A DNA stretch of 64,000 nt, taken from NCBI GenBank assembly GCA_046328995.1, contig JAXLVN010000006.1:186001-250000 (forward strand), given 5' to 3'. The notes beneath the pieces are model-generated. The model did not search any database and was not told the origin of the DNA. It was given only the letters and a program-made list of their open reading frames with translations. Source of the stretch: JADJXV01 sp046328995. Lineage in GTDB: Bacteria; Bacteroidota; Ignavibacteria; Kapaibacteriales; UBA961. The translations under genes and the position numbers were made by a program. Positions 62,514 through 64,000 of the stretch are shown piece by piece. The first letter of the stretch is position 1; the number at the start of each line of letters is the position of its first letter.

Positions 62514-63320
62514 TCACCACGACACATCCACGGAGTCTTCGCCGCCGTCGATACCGATGACCGAACCGTTAATCCATCCGGCTTCGGGTCTGACAAGTAA
62601 TTTCACGGCATTGGCAATATCTTCGGGCGTCGTCAGGCGATGGAATGGATTGCGGCTCATTGCATTTTCAATGAGCACATCATTTCCCGGAATCTTACGG
62701 AGAGCGGGCGTATCGGTCACACCGGCGCGAATGGCATTGACGGTAATTTCCCACGGAGCGAGCTCGAATGCCATTTGACGGCAATACGACTCCATCGCAG
62801 CTTTTGCAGCCGACACAGCGCCGTACATCGGTAATACACGGTGGCTACCCGCGCTCGTGAGCCCAAAAACACGACCACCGCGACCGAATAAATTCTCGGA
62901 TACTACATCTTGTGTCCAATAGACCAGGCTATTGGCCATCACATCCATTGTCATTTCGATTTGTTTTTGTGAGAGCATCGCAGCCGGCTTGGGTGCAATG
63001 ACCGGCAGAAGTGAACCAAAGGCAAGGGAATGAAGCAATACTTTAATCGAAGCGTTTTCATGTTTGGCGCATTCATCTTTAATCGCAGTAAGGACTTCCT
63101 TACGACGGTCTGCATCGGCGGCATTGACATTGAAAAAATGAGCTTCTACGCCGAGCGCGCGTATTTCAGCTTTCATCTCTTCGACCTGCGCAAGACCGGC
63201 CGCACGATCGAGGTGAACGCCAAAAATGTGATATCCTTCAGCCGCTAACGCAAGTGTGCAGGCCTTCCCAAATCCACTCGATGCACCTAAAATAAGGGCG
63301 TAATTTCGCTCTGAACTCAT
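62514..63320 (-). CDS. FabL-like enoyl-ACP reductase (SDR family)
   Basis: 268 residues. Classical SDR nucleotide-binding start LILGASSGFGKACTLALAAE. Catalytic region SAGSHRVLPMYGAVSAAKAAM has Tyr and Lys six residues apart (Y-x6-K), the spacing of enoyl-ACP reductases rather than the Y-x3-K of most SDRs. The glycine-rich motif is of the FabL/SDR type, not the FabI type. It would carry out the last reduction in fatty-acid elongation, using NAD(P)H; the preceding dehydration could be done by the FabZ half of the LpxC fusion in this window. GGAG 9 nt before the ATG. No other fab gene adjoins it. Confidence 0.82.
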   Translation of the reverse strand: MSSERNYALILGASSGFGKACTLALAAEGYHIFGVHLDRAAGLAQVEEMKAEIRALGVEAHFFNVNAADADRRKEVLTAIKDECAKHENASIKVLLHSLAFGSLLPVIAPKPAAMLSQKQIEMTMDVMANSLVYWTQDVVSENLFGRGGRVFGLTSAGSHRVLPMYGAVSAAKAAMESYCRQMAFELAPWEITVNAIRAGVTDTPALRKIPGNDVLIENAMSRNPFHRLTTPEDIANAVKLLVRPEAGWINGSVIGIDGGEDSVDVSW

Positions 63321-63665
63321 GTGATATTTCTCCGATTACTATTGTGGTTACTTCAAATATTCTGCAAAATTAAAAAAGAAAGCACGAAGAACGACCATGA
63401 AAACTCCGAAACCTGATTTTATCGTTCAATTACTCGGCTCGGCATCTTTGTGCCTTCGCGTTAAAAATCTACATTTCGGCTACGCTCGGGTGCCTGGTTT
63501 TTGGTGTTTTTTTTAACGCAGAGGCGCAGAGGCAGCAAAGTTCATCTCTCTGCACCTTTGCGCCTTAGCGTTAAAAATCAGTTTTTTAATACAAAACATA
63601 CGACACTATCATGTTGTTTTTGCTAAGGTTAGCAATGCATGTTTTGTGATTGAAAATTCCGAACA
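63321..63665. other. 345-nt gap with REP-like repeats
   Basis: No gene. The repeat cluster at 63446-63580 fills much of it. Confidence 0.5.
63446..63580. repeat. REP-like cluster: two direct copies and one inverted relative
   Basis: A 24-nt unit at 63446-63469 (TTGTGCCTTCGCGTTAAA core) recurs at 63556-63579 with two differences, and a related unit in the opposite sense lies at 63510-63540 (TTTTTAACGCAGAGGCGCAG). Opposed units could fold into a ~30-bp imperfect hairpin. Confidence 0.8.
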
Positions 63666-64000
63666 CTAATCAAACAGCGAATTCATCGAAGGTTCGGCAG
63701 GGATCACAATTTCGGGCGGTGCCGAAAATTCATCAAGCAGCGAAGGGTCATCATTCGCTACCGAATTGACGCGGCGAGATGCGTTGGTGACGATCATTTC
63801 ATCAGGATTATACGGACGCAGCATCGACACATGCTGCCGCAAAAACAAGTCATCGGAGAGCCATTCCATCTCTTGTTCAGGACGCAGAATCACCGGCATA
63901 CGGTCATGTATCGGCGCGAGTAACGTGTTGGCTTCTGTCGTAATTATCGTAAATGATTTAATCACTTTCCCTTCAGGACTTTTCCACGTTTCCCAGAGTC
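63666..64000 (-). CDS. C-terminal part of a YedK/SRAP-family protein (5' end outside window)
   Basis: The frame continues past the window edge: upstream of an internal GTG it reads LWETWKSPEGKV, family sequence. The visible ~111 residues contain FTIITTEANTLLAPIHDRMP, with the conserved Glu and the catalytic His of the SOS-response-associated peptidase domain, and end in a longer acidic tail (DDPSLLDEFSAPPEIVIPAE). The catalytic Cys2 would lie in the missing part. SRAP/HMCES proteins cap abasic sites in single-stranded DNA with a covalent bond. Confidence 0.9.
   Translation of the reverse strand, partial: LWETWKSPEGKVIKSFTIITTEANTLLAPIHDRMPVILRPEQEMEWLSDDLFLRQHVSMLRPYNPDEMIVTNASRRVNSVANDDPSLLDEFSAPPEIVIPAEPSMNSLFD

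Overview
The window looks like a chromosomal segment of a Gram-negative member of the Bacteroidota/Chlorobi side of the tree, possibly the Kapabacteria/Ignavibacteria neighbourhood (inference from gene content, not a measured placement). Reasons: a LpxC-FabZ fusion inside a uppS-bamA-skp-skp-lpxD-lpxC/fabZ-lpxA run, a secreted beta-helix protein with a type IX secretion (T9SS) C-terminal sorting domain, a PorE-like propeller/OmpA protein, head-GIN and sortilin-like proteins, and a HU promoter matching the Bacteroidota TTG-N19-TAnnTTTG consensus. Unlike many Bacteroidota, several genes carry clear AGGAG-type ribosome binding sites. No rRNA, tRNA, CRISPR array, prophage or intact insertion sequence was recognised.

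Layout. 1-10.3 kb: three co-oriented exported proteins (the tail of an outer-membrane beta-barrel, a 2544-residue giant protein, a five-module FN3 protein). 10.7-14.6 kb: a PorE-like OmpA protein, an orphan PhoR-type sensor kinase and a small lipoprotein gene split by an apparent frameshift. 14.9-25.3 kb, minus strand: envelope biogenesis, running from uppS through bamA, two skp/ompH genes and lpxD/C-fabZ/A to a WbaP-type sugar transferase and an outer-membrane protein. 25.6-29.8 kb: HU, a TPR protein, a 31-residue AURKAIP1/COX24-type ribosomal protein gene, a holin-like membrane protein and an MltD-type transglycosylase with five LysM domains. 30.3-33.0 kb: a tightly overlapping three-gene operon (HisC/CobD-type PLP enzyme, CDP-alcohol phosphatidyltransferase, LicC-like cytidylyltransferase) that could form a Kennedy-type phospholipid head-group pathway. 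33.2-39.7 kb: T9SS cargo, GT4 glycosyltransferase, TPR-adenylate cyclase and MurQ. 39.8-49.6 kb: a double-OmpA-domain protein, paaC-paaD without paaA/B/E, a YheT hydrolase, a sortilin-like protein, a head-GIN protein and a LolA-like protein. 49.9-64 kb: RNase R, a FliK-like protein, a large nuclease-helicase, a BI-1/YccA protein, a membrane LuxR regulator, DedA, a TPR protein, a FabL-like enoyl-ACP reductase and the end of a YedK/SRAP gene.

Non-coding structure is rich: two copies of a 110-bp element with terminal inverted repeats (38473 and 61737), a ~440-bp nested palindromic block (56905-57360), a REP-like cluster (63446-63580), an 11-bp triplicate, a 22-bp dyad over the promoter of the lipid operon, and several strong intrinsic terminators, two of them shared by convergent genes.

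The best candidates for something undescribed are the three-gene phospholipid head-group operon with its dyad-bearing promoter, and the barrel/giant-protein/FN3 trio at the left end.
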